Below, piece by piece: positions 12,613-21,106 of a stretch of 64,000 bases of DNA. Location: the NCBI GenBank assembly GCA_963812085.1, contig CAWETL010000005.1:248001-312000 (forward strand), written 5' to 3'. A model generated the notes under the pieces. The model saw nothing but the letters and a program-made list of their open reading frames with translations. It had not been told where the DNA came from and did no database searches. The DNA is from SPDF01 sp963812085 (GTDB lineage: Bacteria > Gemmatimonadota > Gemmatimonadetes > Gemmatimonadales > GWC2-71-9). How positions within the stretch are numbered: the stretch's first letter is position 1; each line of letters begins with the position of its first letter. The translations under genes and the position numbers were made by a program.

Positions 12613-12666
12613 GCTGCGGGGCGGGCCGCCCTGCGGCGCCGTCCCGACAGGCCGATCGCTGTAAAA

Positions 12667-12690
12667 AAGGGGACCCTCGCGGGTCCCCTT
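12667..12690 (-). terminator. Rho-independent terminator, probably bidirectional
   Basis: A 10-base stem (AAGGGGACCC / GGGTCCCCTT) with a 4-base loop lies between the convergent rplQ and rpmB. On the minus strand the stem is followed by a run of six T (A-run at 12663-12668 on plus), ideal for ending the rplQ transcript. On the plus strand only TTCGTCGTT follows, so rpmB termination would be weaker. Confidence 0.85.
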
Positions 12691-12719
12691 CGTCGTTGCG
12701 GAGGCTGGCGTCGCCACCC

Positions 12720-13076
12720 CTACTCCGAGAGCAGCTCGATGCGGGCCACGTCGGCGCCATCGCCCACCCGGTGCCCCATCTTGAGGATGCGGGTGTAGCC
12801 GCCGGGACGGGCGGCGAAGCGGGGGCCGAGCTCGCTGAACAGGCGGCCGAGGACCTCGCGGTCCTTGATCTTCCGGCCAGCCAGGCGGCGGGCATGCAGG
12901 TCGCCCCGGCGGGCCAGGGTGATGAGCTTCTCGGCGAACGGCCGGAGTTCCTTCGCCTTGGCTTCGGTAGTGGTGACCCCGTCGTGCTTGAACAGGCTGG
13001 TGGCCATGTTGTTCAAGAGCGCGCGACGGTGTTCGGAGGTCCGGGACAGCTGGCGTCCCTTGGCGCGGTGACGCAT
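12720..13076 (-). CDS. rplQ: 50S ribosomal protein L17
   Basis: 118 residues starting MRHRAKGRQLSRTSEHR, the standard L17 N-terminus, with the family motif for the segment LFKHDGVTTTEAKAKE. It follows rpoA with no gap, the usual end of the alpha operon, and is closed by the hairpin at 12667-12690. Length matches family members. Confidence 0.97.
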   Translation of the reverse strand: MRHRAKGRQLSRTSEHRRALLNNMATSLFKHDGVTTTEAKAKELRPFAEKLITLARRGDLHARRLAGRKIKDREVLGRLFSELGPRFAARPGGYTRILKMGHRVGDGADVARIELLSE

Positions 13077-14120
13077 TTACGCGATCTCCCCGTTGCTGGC
13101 CGAGGCGGCGGTATCGCCCGCCTTGGGCCGGAGCAGGCCGGTGGCTTCATCGAAGACGTGGCCGAAGGCGAGGCCTTCCTTCTGCAGCAGCTCCACGATT
13201 TCCGAGACCGCCTTCTCGCCGACGTTCTTCACCTTGAGGAGGTCGTCCTCGGTGTAGGCGATCAGGTCCTGCAGGGTGCGAATGTTGGAGTTCTTGAGCG
13301 AGTTCAGCGACCGGACCGAGAGGCCCAGGTCGTCGATCGGGCGCGCCAGGCTGATGCGCAGGTCGCCGCCGGCCTCGGTGATGGCCGCCACCGGCTCCCG
13401 CATGACCGGCACCTTGCCGAACTCGACGAAGTACCGGAAATGCTCCTGCGCGAGGGCGGCGGCGTAGGCCACGGCGTCCTCGGGCGAAATGGTGCCGTTG
13501 GTCTCGACAGTGACCGTGAGGCGGTCGTAGTCGGTGCGCTGACCGACGCGGGTTTCCGCGACGGTGAAGTTGGCGCGCGTGACCGGATTGTAGATGGCGT
13601 CGATCCGGACCAGGTCCACCGGGAGCGACCGGTCGAACGGGTGCAGCTCGGACTCGACGTAGCCGCGGCCCTTGTTGACGTACAGCTCGGCCGAGATGTC
13701 CCGGTCTTCCTGCAGCGTGAAGAGCAGGTGGTCGGGATTGATGATGGTGACGGCGCCGTGCGGCTGGATGTCCCGCGCGTAGACGGGGCCCGGGCCGTTC
13801 TTGCGGATGTGGAGCACCGCCTCTTCCACATCCGGGGAGAGCACGAGGCTCAGGCCCTTGAGGCGCTGGATGACCTGGTGGATGTCTTCCAGGACGCCCT
13901 GCACGGTCTGGTGCTCGTGCACCACGCCGTCGAGCCGGAAGCCCCAGACCGCGCTCCCACGGAGCGAGGAGAGCAGCAGGCGGCGCAGGGAATTGCCGAG
14001 GGTATGGCCGAAGCCCCGCTCCAGCGGCTGGAGGCGGAACTCGGCGGCATTGGGATTGTCCTCGCTCCGGCTCATTTCGAGCAGGTGCGGGCGGACGAGT
14101 CCGGTCAGGTCAATGGTCAT
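13077..14120 (-). CDS. rpoA: DNA-directed RNA polymerase alpha subunit
   Basis: 347 residues. The N-terminal assembly domain includes RGFGHTLGNSLRRLLLSS (about residues 34-51), and the C-terminal domain carries the DNA- and activator-contacting segment with RSLNSLKNSNIRTLQDL. It dimerises to nucleate polymerase assembly. A position between rpsD and rplQ is the conserved alpha-operon order. Length is slightly above the usual 310-340 because of a short Ala-rich tail. Confidence 0.98.
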   Translation of the reverse strand: MTIDLTGLVRPHLLEMSRSEDNPNAAEFRLQPLERGFGHTLGNSLRRLLLSSLRGSAVWGFRLDGVVHEHQTVQGVLEDIHQVIQRLKGLSLVLSPDVEEAVLHIRKNGPGPVYARDIQPHGAVTIINPDHLLFTLQEDRDISAELYVNKGRGYVESELHPFDRSLPVDLVRIDAIYNPVTRANFTVAETRVGQRTDYDRLTVTVETNGTISPEDAVAYAAALAQEHFRYFVEFGKVPVMREPVAAITEAGGDLRISLARPIDDLGLSVRSLNSLKNSNIRTLQDLIAYTEDDLLKVKNVGEKAVSEIVELLQKEGLAFGHVFDEATGLLRPKAGDTAASASNGEIA

Positions 14121-14134
14121 GATCGGGCCACCAC

Positions 14135-14770
14135 CTACTTCGAGTAAAGCTCGACGATGAGCTGTTCCTGCGCGTTGACCGGGATGGCCTCACGCGTGGG
14201 ACGCTCGACGTACCGGCCGGCGGCCTTCTCGCCGTCGACGCTGAGCCAGGACACCGGGGCCCCGCGCGACGCGTACTCCTGCGCCGCCTTGACCGCCACG
14301 AGTTCGCGGCTGGCCGGGCAAACCCGGACTTCCTGCCCGGGCATCACGGTGTAGGACGGGATGTCCACGCGGCGGCCGTTGACCTCGACGTGGCCGTGGC
14401 AAACCAGCTGCCGGGCCGCCTTGCGGCTCGAGGCGAAGCCCATCCGGTAGACGATGTTATCGAGACGCGATTCGAGGGCGATGAGCAGGTTGGTGCCCTT
14501 CACGCCCGGCTCGTGGGTCACGTCTTCGAAGATGTTGCGGAACTGCGACTCCGAGAGCCCGTACATCCGCTTGACCTTCTGCTTCTCGCGGAGCTGCTTC
14601 GAGTATTCCGACGGCTTGCGGCCGCGGCCGGTGCTCTGGCCGTGCTGACCAGGCGCGTACGCCCGGCGCTCGACCGCGCACTTTTCAGTGAGGCAGCGGG
14701 TGCCCTTCAGGAACAGCTTCGTGCCCTCGCGGCGGCAGAGCCGGCAGCTGGGACCAGTGTAGCGTGACAT
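14135..14770 (-). CDS. rpsD: 30S ribosomal protein S4 (Zn-binding form)
   Basis: 211 residues. The N-terminus has four cysteines (CRLC near 9-12, then Cys 26 and 31), so this is the zinc-binding form of S4. The S4 RNA-binding domain follows with RLDNIVYRMGFASSR and the KAARQLVCHGHVEVNG segment. S4 is a primary 16S rRNA binder and, in many bacteria, a translational repressor of its own operon. The gene is 14 bases upstream of rpoA. Confidence 0.97.
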   Translation of the reverse strand: MSRYTGPSCRLCRREGTKLFLKGTRCLTEKCAVERRAYAPGQHGQSTGRGRKPSEYSKQLREKQKVKRMYGLSESQFRNIFEDVTHEPGVKGTNLLIALESRLDNIVYRMGFASSRKAARQLVCHGHVEVNGRRVDIPSYTVMPGQEVRVCPASRELVAVKAAQEYASRGAPVSWLSVDGEKAAGRYVERPTREAIPVNAQEQLIVELYSK

Positions 14771-14773
14771 GGA

Positions 14774-15178
14774 TCAGACCCGCCGCTTCTTCGGGGGGCG
14801 GCACCCGTTGTGGGGAATCGGGGTGACGTCGCGGATGGAGACCACGCGCAGCCCGACCGAGGCGAGGGCCTGGATGGCCGACTCGCGACCGCTGCCCGGC
14901 CCCTGGACCCGCACGTGCACCCGGCGCACGCCGAGGTTCATGGCCTCACGCCCGGCGCCTTCGGCCGCCACGGTCGCGGCGAACGGCGTGGACTTCTTGG
15001 AGCCCTTGAACCCCGCCTTGCCAGCCGTCCCCCACGCGAGGGCGTTGCCCTTCATGTCGGTGATGGTGATGAGCACGTTGTTGAAGGTGGCCGAGATGTG
15101 GGCGATGCCCTCGGACTCGACGACCTTCTTGGAACGCTTGACGCTGGGCGCCTTCGGCGCGGTAGTCGGTGCAGTCAT
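14774..15178 (-). CDS. rpsK: 30S ribosomal protein S11
   Basis: 134 residues. The family signature is plain: NNVLITITDMKGN, AWGTAGKAGFKGSKKSTPFAA and the C-terminal DVTPIPHNGCRPPKKRRV. S11 lies on the small-subunit platform and contacts mRNA near the E site. It starts 2 bases after the rpsM stop and ends 3 bases before rpsD, consistent with translational coupling. Confidence 0.97.
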   Translation of the reverse strand: MTAPTTAPKAPSVKRSKKVVESEGIAHISATFNNVLITITDMKGNALAWGTAGKAGFKGSKKSTPFAATVAAEGAGREAMNLGVRRVHVRVQGPGSGRESAIQALASVGLRVVSIRDVTPIPHNGCRPPKKRRV

Positions 15179-15180
15179 GG

Positions 15181-15561
15181 TTACTTCTTGGTCGCCTTCT
15201 TCTTGCCAGCGATGGCCCGCCGCGGACCCTTCTTGGTCCGGGCATTGGTATGAGTGCGCTGACCACGCACGGGGAGACCCTTGCGGTGGCGCGACCCGCG
15301 ATAGCTGCCGATGTCCATCAGACGCTTGATGTTCATGGCCACTTCGGTGCGCAGCGCACCCTCGACCTTGAGGGCCCGCTCGATGAACTGGCGAAGCCGC
15401 GCCACCTCGGCGTCGGACAGGTCCCGCACGCGAATCTCGGGGCTGACCCCGGCCTCGGAGAGGATCCGGCCGCTGGTGGGGCGCCCGATGCCGAAGATGT
15501 ACGTCAGGGCGATTTCGACGCGCTTTTCACGCGGAAGGTCCACGCCTGCAATGCGTGCCAT
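15181..15561 (-). CDS. rpsM: 30S ribosomal protein S13
   Basis: 126 residues starting MARIAGVDLPREKRVEIALTYI, the classic S13 N-terminus, with the helix-two-turn-helix segment and the basic C-terminal RGQRTHTNARTKKGPRR that reaches the P-site tRNAs. The ATG at 15561 is chosen over a longer upstream frame because the family starts at MARIAG. It follows rpmJ by 2 bases. Confidence 0.97.
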   Translation of the reverse strand: MARIAGVDLPREKRVEIALTYIFGIGRPTSGRILSEAGVSPEIRVRDLSDAEVARLRQFIERALKVEGALRTEVAMNIKRLMDIGSYRGSRHRKGLPVRGQRTHTNARTKKGPRRAIAGKKKATKK

Positions 15562-15563
15562 GA

Positions 15564-15680
15564 TCAGCCCTGCCGTTGCTTGTGCTTGGGATTGCGCTTG
15601 CAGATGACGCGAACGACGCCCTGTCGCTTCACGACTTTGCAGTGTTCGCAGATCGGCTTGACACTCGAACGAACCTTCAC
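15564..15680 (-). CDS. rpmJ: 50S ribosomal protein L36 (Zn-binding form)
   Basis: 38 residues from a GTG start: MKVRSSVKPICEHCKVVKR and so on. Zinc ligands are CEHC, Cys 27 and His 33 (C-x2-C-x12-C-x5-H pattern). The GTG is supported by GGAGAG 5 bases upstream. It is the first gene of the rpmJ-rpsM-rpsK-rpsD-rpoA-rplQ operon, directly downstream of the promoter at 15718-15746. Confidence 0.95.
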   Translation of the reverse strand: MKVRSSVKPICEHCKVVKRQGVVRVICKRNPKHKQRQG

Positions 15681-15717
15681 GGAATCTCTCCAAGACCAGA
15701 CTTTGAGGTAGCTTAGC

Positions 15718-15746
15718 AATATAGATCGCGCGCGGAACTCACGCAA
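15718..15746 (-). promoter_or_regulatory. Sigma70-type promoter of the rpmJ-rplQ operon
   Basis: On the minus strand TTGCGT (15746-15741) is followed after exactly 17 bases by TATATT (15723-15718). The -10 box lies 37 bases upstream of the rpmJ GTG, leaving room for a short leader. The TAnnTT -10 form recurs at other candidate promoters in the window. Confidence 0.65.
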
Positions 15747-15754
15747 GGGAACGG

Positions 15755-16201
15755 TCATGGGGTGACACGGACCTCCGTCAGCACCCAGAACTCCCGCCCC
15801 TTCCGGTAGGCCAGGAGGATCACGGCCCGTCGATCCGCCGGGACGCCCACCAATCGATACTGCCGGGCGAGGCGCACATAGCCCCGGGTGGAGTCCACGG
15901 CCGTAGCGGCCTCTACAGTTACGCTAACTTCTTCCGTGCCTTGAACATAGGCCATCAAGAGGGCGGCGGCCTGGTTGGGTGGGATGGGCGCCGAGGCCGG
16001 TACGGTTGGAAGCGAGACGAGGAGCCGGTTTCCAGCCGCCGCCGCGACCAGTGCGCGAAGATCCCGGCGTTCCCAGGCCTGTCGGGCGTCGGCGGCGGCC
16101 GCTCCCAGGGTGGCTGGGCCTGCCCCGCCGCGCGCCGGCACCGACGGGAAGGCCGCCCCGCCGAGCAGCGCCGCGACCCCGACCACCAGCGACCGGATCA
16201 C
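15755..16201 (-). CDS. Secreted protein of unknown function, NTF2-like size and layout
   Basis: 148 residues from GTG at 16201, which overlaps the pyrF stop as GTGA. A signal peptide covers about residues 1-20. The mature part has a helix rich in Ala and Arg followed by beta-rich stretches (EEVSVTVEAATAV, GYVRLARQYRLVG, FWVLTEVRVTP), reminiscent of NTF2/SnoaL or DUF4783-like cone folds. I cannot assign a function. It ends the smpB-led operon. Confidence 0.7.
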   Translation of the reverse strand: MIRSLVVGVAALLGGAAFPSVPARGGAGPATLGAAAADARQAWERRDLRALVAAAAGNRLLVSLPTVPASAPIPPNQAAALLMAYVQGTEEVSVTVEAATAVDSTRGYVRLARQYRLVGVPADRRAVILLAYRKGREFWVLTEVRVTP

Positions 16202-16914
16202 CCTGCCCCGGCCTCGGCCACGACTTCGGCGAGCACCTGCGCCGGGGCGGCGGCCTTGAGAATCGGGCGTCCCACCACCAGGTGAGTGGCGCCACGACTC
16301 GCGGCATCGCGCGGCGTGGCGGTCCGCACCTGATCGCCGGCGGAGTCCCCGGCCCGCCGGATGCCCGGAACCACCACCCAGGCGCCCGCCGGGAGCCGCG
16401 ACCGCACCACCTCGATTTCGCGGGGCGAGCAGACGACGCCTCGCAGGCCCGCCGCCGCGGCAAGGGCGGCGAGGCGGCCGACCTCCGCATCCAGGGCCCC
16501 TGGCTGTTCCGGCGACGTCGCGCTCCCTGCCGCCCGGGCGCCGACGGCCCGGGCGTACTCCTCGGCGCTGTGCGAGGTGAGCACGGTCACCCCCACGAGC
16601 CCCATCCGGTTCCCCGCCGCCGCCTGGGCAGTCCGCAGCATCGACGGCCCGCCGAGGGTGTGGACGGTGGCCATGGCGACGCCGAGCCCGGCGGCGGCCT
16701 CGACCGCACCCGCGACGGTGTTCGGAATGTCGTGCCACTTGAGGTCGAGGAAGACCTGCAGTCCCCGCGCCCTCAGCTCGGCGATGAGCGGCGCGCCCTC
16801 CCGCGTCATCAGGACCGACCCGACCTTGACCCATCGAAGCGCGGGCAGCCGGTCGAGGAGGCGTCGGCCTGCGTCGGCGGAGTCCACGTCCAGCGCCAGG
16901 ATGACTTCAGCCAC
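16198..16914 (-). CDS. pyrF: Orotidine 5'-phosphate decarboxylase (PyrF)
   Basis: 238 residues from GTG at 16914. Decarboxylates OMP to UMP, the last step of de novo pyrimidine synthesis. LALDVD at the first strand and the catalytic DLKWHDIPNT (Asp-Lys-x-x-Asp cluster, about residues 56-65) are intact, and VVGRPI near the end is the phosphate-binding loop. The start overlaps the end of pyrD by 8 bases, so the two are co-translated. Confidence 0.95.
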   Translation of the reverse strand: MAEVILALDVDSADAGRRLLDRLPALRWVKVGSVLMTREGAPLIAELRARGLQVFLDLKWHDIPNTVAGAVEAAAGLGVAMATVHTLGGPSMLRTAQAAAGNRMGLVGVTVLTSHSAEEYARAVGARAAGSATSPEQPGALDAEVGRLAALAAAAGLRGVVCSPREIEVVRSRLPAGAWVVVPGIRRAGDSAGDQVRTATPRDAASRGATHLVVGRPILKAAAPAQVLAEVVAEAGAG

Positions 16915-17785
16915 GGTGCCGCTCCAGATCGCGGATGACCCGCGCGGGAAGCCGCGGGTCCGCCATGGCGCCGGTGCCGATCGCGACCAGGGACGCGCCC
17001 GCGGCAAGGTATTGCCGGACGTCTTCGGCGCTCCGGATTCCGCCGACGCCGACGACCGGCGTGTCCGGGAGGCGCTCGGTGACGCGCCGCACCGCCAAGA
17101 CGCCGGCGGGCAGGAGCGCGGGCCCGCTCGCGCCGCCGTTGCCGTTGCCGAGCTTGGGTACGCCCGTTTCGTCGAGCGCCATGCCCGGCAGGGTATTGAC
17201 GACGGCGATGCCGTCGGCGCCAGCGTCGCGCGCGACGAGCGCGAGCCCGGCGATGTCGGGGAGCGCGGGGGAGAGCTTCGCGAGGAGCGGCCGTCGGGTG
17301 GCCCGGCGGGCGCGGGTGACGATGTCCGCCACCGACCCGGCGTCGGCGCCGAACTCCAGGCCGCCGGCTGCGGTGTTGGGGCAGGACAGGTTCAGCTCGT
17401 ACGCGGCGATTCCCTCGAGGTCGTCCAGGCCCGCGATGACCTCGGCGTACTCGTGGACCTGGAAGCCGACCACGTTGACCAGCACGCGCGCGTGGCGCAG
17501 GCGCGCCAGCAGCCAGGGCAGTTCCGCCTCGCGCACCTGCCGGAGTCCGGGATTGGCCAGTCCGACGGAGTTGAGCATGCCGCCCCGGAACTCCGCCACG
17601 CGGGGCGGCCGGTTGCCGGCGCGCGGCTCGAGCGACACCGCCTTGGTCACCAGGCCGCCGAGCGCATCGAGCGCCATGACGCCGTCGAGTTCCCGCCCGT
17701 ACCCGGCCGTTCCGGACGCGAGCAGCACCGGATTCTGGAAGCGGACGCCGAACACCTCGCGATCCAGCCGGGGGCCGGCCGTCAC
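16907..17785 (-). CDS. pyrD: Dihydroorotate dehydrogenase, class 1B catalytic subunit type (PyrD)
   Basis: 292 residues. The FMN-dependent TIM barrel shows NPVLLASGTAGYG at the start, ELNLSCPN with the class 1 catalytic cysteine, and the phosphate-binding GVGGI near the C-terminus. Class 1B enzymes pair with an electron-transfer subunit PyrK; no pyrK is seen in the window. The GTG start overlaps the upstream lipoprotein stop (GTGA). Confidence 0.93.
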   Translation of the reverse strand: MTAGPRLDREVFGVRFQNPVLLASGTAGYGRELDGVMALDALGGLVTKAVSLEPRAGNRPPRVAEFRGGMLNSVGLANPGLRQVREAELPWLLARLRHARVLVNVVGFQVHEYAEVIAGLDDLEGIAAYELNLSCPNTAAGGLEFGADAGSVADIVTRARRATRRPLLAKLSPALPDIAGLALVARDAGADGIAVVNTLPGMALDETGVPKLGNGNGGASGPALLPAGVLAVRRVTERLPDTPVVGVGGIRSAEDVRQYLAAGASLVAIGTGAMADPRLPARVIRDLERHRG

Positions 17786-19185
17786 CGCAACTCGCCCTCG
17801 TTGCGGGGAGTCGGCTGCTTCCCGCCGGGCGGGACCACGACCCGCCGCGCGCCCGGGACAAATCGGGCCTGGGCGGCCTTGGTCGCGTAATTCTGGAGGG
17901 AATCCTCGAGCGCCAGGGCGGCGGGGGTGACGTCACCGGCGACGAGCGCCAGGTAGGGGCTGTCGACGTAACTCGACTCCAGGACCGCGTGCAGGGAATC
18001 CGCCTCCTGGGGAAGGAGCACCGCCAGGGCCAGCAACGCCTTCGGCGCGTACGGCGACGCCGGCCACGCGGCTGGAATCGAGGCGAAGAGTTGTGCGGCG
18101 ATCCGGGGAGCTGGCAGCGAGTCCCGCACCGTCTCCGCGATCACGAAGGTTGCGAGGTCAGCCTCGGGCGCGCCCACGGGCACTGAATCGGCGTAGAACC
18201 GCACGCGGTCGAGCGCCCGCAGGTAGGCGAGCGCGCGGATCGAACTGGGACCGCCGATTTCACTCAGCGTCTGCAGCCCGTCCCTGGCCTGTTGCAGTTC
18301 GGCCAGGGCGACGGCCCGGCCCATCTGGAACTCCGCGATCACCAACTGCGCCCGGAGCGAGGCGTCGGTGACGGGCTGCGCGGCGGCGGCGGCGTGCAGC
18401 CGGGCAAGCCCGGAATCGGGGTCGATGGCGAGCAGCCGCCGGCCGTCCTCGGTGAGGAGCCGGTCCCGCTCCTCCGCCGGGAGCGTCGGGAGGAGGATCA
18501 CCGCGGACGTGAGCCGGCTGGCCAGCCCCGGATCGACCCGCCCGATGCCCGCCAGGACGGAATCCCAGCCGATCGTGACGTTCTGGTCGGCGATGGCCTG
18601 GTCGATGAGGGGTTCCGCCTCCGCCACGCGGCCGAGGCCCGCGTAGGCGGCACCGCGCTCGGCGTCGGCGGCCGGTCCGGTGAGCGAGTCGACCGCCTCG
18701 AGCGCGGCCTGGTACTGCGCCGATGCGAGGAGCGCGCGACCGTGCTGGAGCCTGGCCTCGGTGCGAACGTTCGAGTCCGGACTGTCCAGCAGTTCGACGA
18801 AGGCCCGATCCGCCCCGGCGAGGTCGCCGGTCTGGAGCTTGCACTGTCCGAGCAGCTCCGTCGCCTCCTCGGCCACCTTCGGGCTATCTCGCGAGAGCGA
18901 GGCCACCTCGAGCGCGGGGATCGCCTGGGCGCACTCCCCGCGGGAGACCATCGATTTTCCCCGGATGAGCTGGGCGTCGTCCACGTACCTGCTGGTCGGA
19001 TGACGCACGATGACCGAGTCGGCGCGGACCTCGGCCTGGGACCAGAGGGTCTGGGCCTCGAAGGTGCGGCCGGCGCGCTGGGCCTTTTCCGCCTGGTGGG
19101 CGAGGTGATTCGCGTTGTACATCCCGTTGTAATACGCACAGCCACCAAGCCCCAGCAACACGCCGAGCGCGATGTGGCGCCTCAC
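17782..19185 (-). CDS. TPR-like lipoprotein of unknown function
   Basis: 467 residues. The GTG start overlaps the amidase stop. A short signal ends in LGGC (Cys 16), then AYYNGMYNANHLAHQAEKA. The body is a chain of TPR-like helices with a paired pattern (AQAIPALEVASLSRD, QYQAALEAVDSLTG) and no catalytic motif. It probably sits on the periplasmic face of the outer membrane. Its place after a wall amidase hints at a cell-envelope role, which is inference. Confidence 0.78.
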   Translation of the reverse strand: MRRHIALGVLLGLGGCAYYNGMYNANHLAHQAEKAQRAGRTFEAQTLWSQAEVRADSVIVRHPTSRYVDDAQLIRGKSMVSRGECAQAIPALEVASLSRDSPKVAEEATELLGQCKLQTGDLAGADRAFVELLDSPDSNVRTEARLQHGRALLASAQYQAALEAVDSLTGPAADAERGAAYAGLGRVAEAEPLIDQAIADQNVTIGWDSVLAGIGRVDPGLASRLTSAVILLPTLPAEERDRLLTEDGRRLLAIDPDSGLARLHAAAAAQPVTDASLRAQLVIAEFQMGRAVALAELQQARDGLQTLSEIGGPSSIRALAYLRALDRVRFYADSVPVGAPEADLATFVIAETVRDSLPAPRIAAQLFASIPAAWPASPYAPKALLALAVLLPQEADSLHAVLESSYVDSPYLALVAGDVTPAALALEDSLQNYATKAAQARFVPGARRVVVPPGGKQPTPRNEGELR

Positions 19186-20369
19186 CGGCCCCGCCCCGCC
19201 GTGTCGGGACCGACGCCGCTCTTGCGCTCGAATTCGCGCAGGTAGTTCACGATGGCCTCCGCAATCGCCCTCGCCAGCTGGCGCTGCGACGCGCGGCTCG
19301 ACAGCAGCCGCCCGTCCTCCGGGTTGGTGCTGAACCCCATCTCCACCAGCACGGCGGGGCGGCGCGCGGTCGTGAGCACCGCGTAGCCGGCCTGCTTCAC
19401 GCCGCGGTTGTCCCCGGAATGCACCGGATCGAGGGAGGCCTGAATCAGTTCCGCGGCCCGCGCGGATTCCCGCAGGTATTCGTTGGCCTGCAGGTCGCGC
19501 AGGATGAAGTCGAGCCCGCCCGCGGACGGCCCGGAAGCCGTCGGCGTCTCGAAGCGGATCGCGTCGTTTTCCATGCGCGCCACGCGGTCCGCCTCCTCGG
19601 TCTTCGCCTCGCCGAGGAAGTAGGTGTCGAATCCGCGCACGCTGGTGTACCCCGGGCGCCGGGCGAGCGAGTTCACGTGCAGCGACACGAAGAGGTCGCA
19701 GTCGTCGGCGCAGTACGGCCCGCGATCGCGGAGGTTGATGAGGGTGTCGGTGGTGCGCGTCATCCGCACTCCCACCCCCTGCCGGAGGAGTTCGTCGCGG
19801 ACGAGAAGCGCCACCTGCAGGGTCACGTCCTTCTCGGTCACGCCGGCGGGGAAATACCGTCCGGGATTGCCGGGGTCCACGCCGCCGTGCCCGGCGTCCA
19901 CCGTGACCACATGGCCGGGCAGAAGGCCGTTCGCGAGGCGCTTCGGTCCGGCAGGGGCGGGCGGAGGCGGAGGCGCAAGCTGCAGGAGCCGGCCGGCCGT
20001 CCGGTCGAAACGGTACAGCTCACCGAGGAAGCGCGGCAGGATTTCGGAGACGAACTGATAGGGCACGAAGAGGGAGTCGCCGCGCTGGACGGCGGGGACG
20101 GTCAGCGGCTCGAGGCGATCGTTCAGCCGGTAGATCGGCGCCCCCACGAGGAACGAGAAGTCCTGGCGGGAAATCACGACGGTGGACCAGGCGCCATCCT
20201 GCCGCGTGGCGCCCCCCAGCGCGGCGGCGAGCGGCAGCGCCGCCACCATCGGCCGGCCGTCGGCATCGGTGAAGACCGCGATGCGCGTGTCGCCTCGTGG
20301 CGTGGAGACCACCAGCTGCGCGGGGACGGCCGTGCCCGAGAGGGCGAGCGCCAGGACAAGCCCGATCAC
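19182..20369 (-). CDS. amiC: N-acetylmuramoyl-L-alanine amidase (Amidase_3, AmiC-like)
   Basis: 395 residues with an N-terminal signal peptide. The first half resembles an AMIN or copper-amine-oxidase-like binding region (about 20-130), followed by a Pro-rich linker. The catalytic zinc domain has VDAGHGGVDPG, the Glu in GVTEKD, SLHVNS and the catalytic VEMGFSTN. It cleaves the amide between MurNAc and the stem peptide in the periplasm, usually for daughter-cell separation. GTG start overlaps the smpB stop as GTGA. Confidence 0.92.
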   Translation of the reverse strand: MIGLVLALALSGTAVPAQLVVSTPRGDTRIAVFTDADGRPMVAALPLAAALGGATRQDGAWSTVVISRQDFSFLVGAPIYRLNDRLEPLTVPAVQRGDSLFVPYQFVSEILPRFLGELYRFDRTAGRLLQLAPPPPPAPAGPKRLANGLLPGHVVTVDAGHGGVDPGNPGRYFPAGVTEKDVTLQVALLVRDELLRQGVGVRMTRTTDTLINLRDRGPYCADDCDLFVSLHVNSLARRPGYTSVRGFDTYFLGEAKTEEADRVARMENDAIRFETPTASGPSAGGLDFILRDLQANEYLRESARAAELIQASLDPVHSGDNRGVKQAGYAVLTTARRPAVLVEMGFSTNPEDGRLLSSRASQRQLARAIAEAIVNYLREFERKSGVGPDTAGRGR

Positions 20370-20851
20370 CGCTGGCGCCCCACGGCGATGGCGCGCGCGG
20401 TCTCCCGCTCGACCATGCGCTCCTTCAGCGCCGCCCGCTTGTCGTGCTGCTTCTTGCCGCGGCCGAGCCCGATGGCGATCTTGGCGCGCCCGCGGCTGAA
20501 GTAGAGTTCGAGCGGGACGAGGCTCAGCCCTTCGCGCTCGACGGAGCCGATGAGCCGATTGATTTCACGGCGGTGGAGGAGGAGCTTGCGCGAGCGAACC
20601 GGCTCGTGATTGTAGCGGTTGCCCTGGGCGTACGGCGTCACGTTCATGCCTTCGAGAAAGACCTGCCCGTCCTTCACCCGGGCGTAGGCTTCCTTGATCG
20701 AGGCCTTGCCGCTGCGCAGCGACTTGACCTCGGTTCCGGTCAGCACCAAGCCCGCCTCCCACGTCTCGAGAATGTGGAAGTCGTGGGTCGCCTTGGGATT
20801 GCGGGCGACCGAATGCCGGCGCTCCTTTGGCGCGTCAGGTTTCTCAGGCAT
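20366..20851 (-). CDS. smpB: SsrA-binding protein SmpB
   Basis: 161 residues. The oligonucleotide-binding barrel is clear (ATHDFHILETWEAGLVLTGTEVKSLR, NVTPYAQGN) and the C-terminal basic tail contains RGKKQHDKRAALKER, needed for tmRNA function in the decoding centre. SmpB escorts tmRNA to stalled ribosomes. The tmRNA gene itself is not seen nearby. First gene of its operon, with a strong promoter at 20869-20897. Confidence 0.97.
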   Translation of the reverse strand: MPEKPDAPKERRHSVARNPKATHDFHILETWEAGLVLTGTEVKSLRSGKASIKEAYARVKDGQVFLEGMNVTPYAQGNRYNHEPVRSRKLLLHRREINRLIGSVEREGLSLVPLELYFSRGRAKIAIGLGRGKKQHDKRAALKERMVERETARAIAVGRQR

Positions 20852-20868
20852 GTGCGGCTCGTAAACTC

Positions 20869-20897
20869 AAGATAGACAGGGGGTTCGGGAGGGTCAA
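20869..20897 (-). promoter_or_regulatory. Sigma70-type promoter of smpB
   Basis: Minus strand TTGACC (20897-20892), 17-base spacer, TATCTT (20874-20869), 18 bases before the smpB ATG. The leader must be very short. It lies back to back with the tRNA-Leu promoter, with the two -35 boxes only 8 bases apart. Confidence 0.75.
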
Positions 20898-20905
20898 CGG
20901 GCCGC

Positions 20906-20935
20906 TTGACGCCGCCGAGGGCCCCCGGCTACCTT
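20906..20935 (+). promoter_or_regulatory. Sigma70-type promoter of tRNA-Leu
   Basis: Plus strand TTGACG (20906-20911), 18-base spacer, TACCTT (20930-20935), ending 10 bases before the mature tRNA 5' end at 20946. Position and spacing fit a tRNA promoter with a minimal leader. Confidence 0.7.
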
Positions 20936-20945
20936 TGCCGCCCAC

Positions 20946-21031
<86 letters not shown>

Positions 21032-21047
21032 GGCAGGCAACAATCAT

Positions 21048-21079
21048 ACGGGGGCGCCGACTCGGGTCGGCGCCCCCGT
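21048..21079 (+). terminator. Hairpin terminator downstream of tRNA-Leu
   Basis: A perfect 14-base stem (ACGGGGGCGCCGAC / GTCGGCGCCCCCGT) with loop TCGG begins 18 bases after the tRNA and is followed by TTTCG on plus. The tail is short, but the stem is very stable. It also lies downstream of moeB on the minus strand and may block read-through both ways. Confidence 0.75.
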
Positions 21080-21106
21080 TTCGCTGCCCGCTCCGCCCGA
21101 GCCCCC

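Noticed and set aside
16907..20366. A pyrimidine-responsive leader or attenuator for pyrD-pyrF
   Set aside because: The genes are joined by GTGA and 8-base overlaps with smpB, amidase and lipoprotein genes, so there is no leader space; no PyrR-type hairpin is visible.
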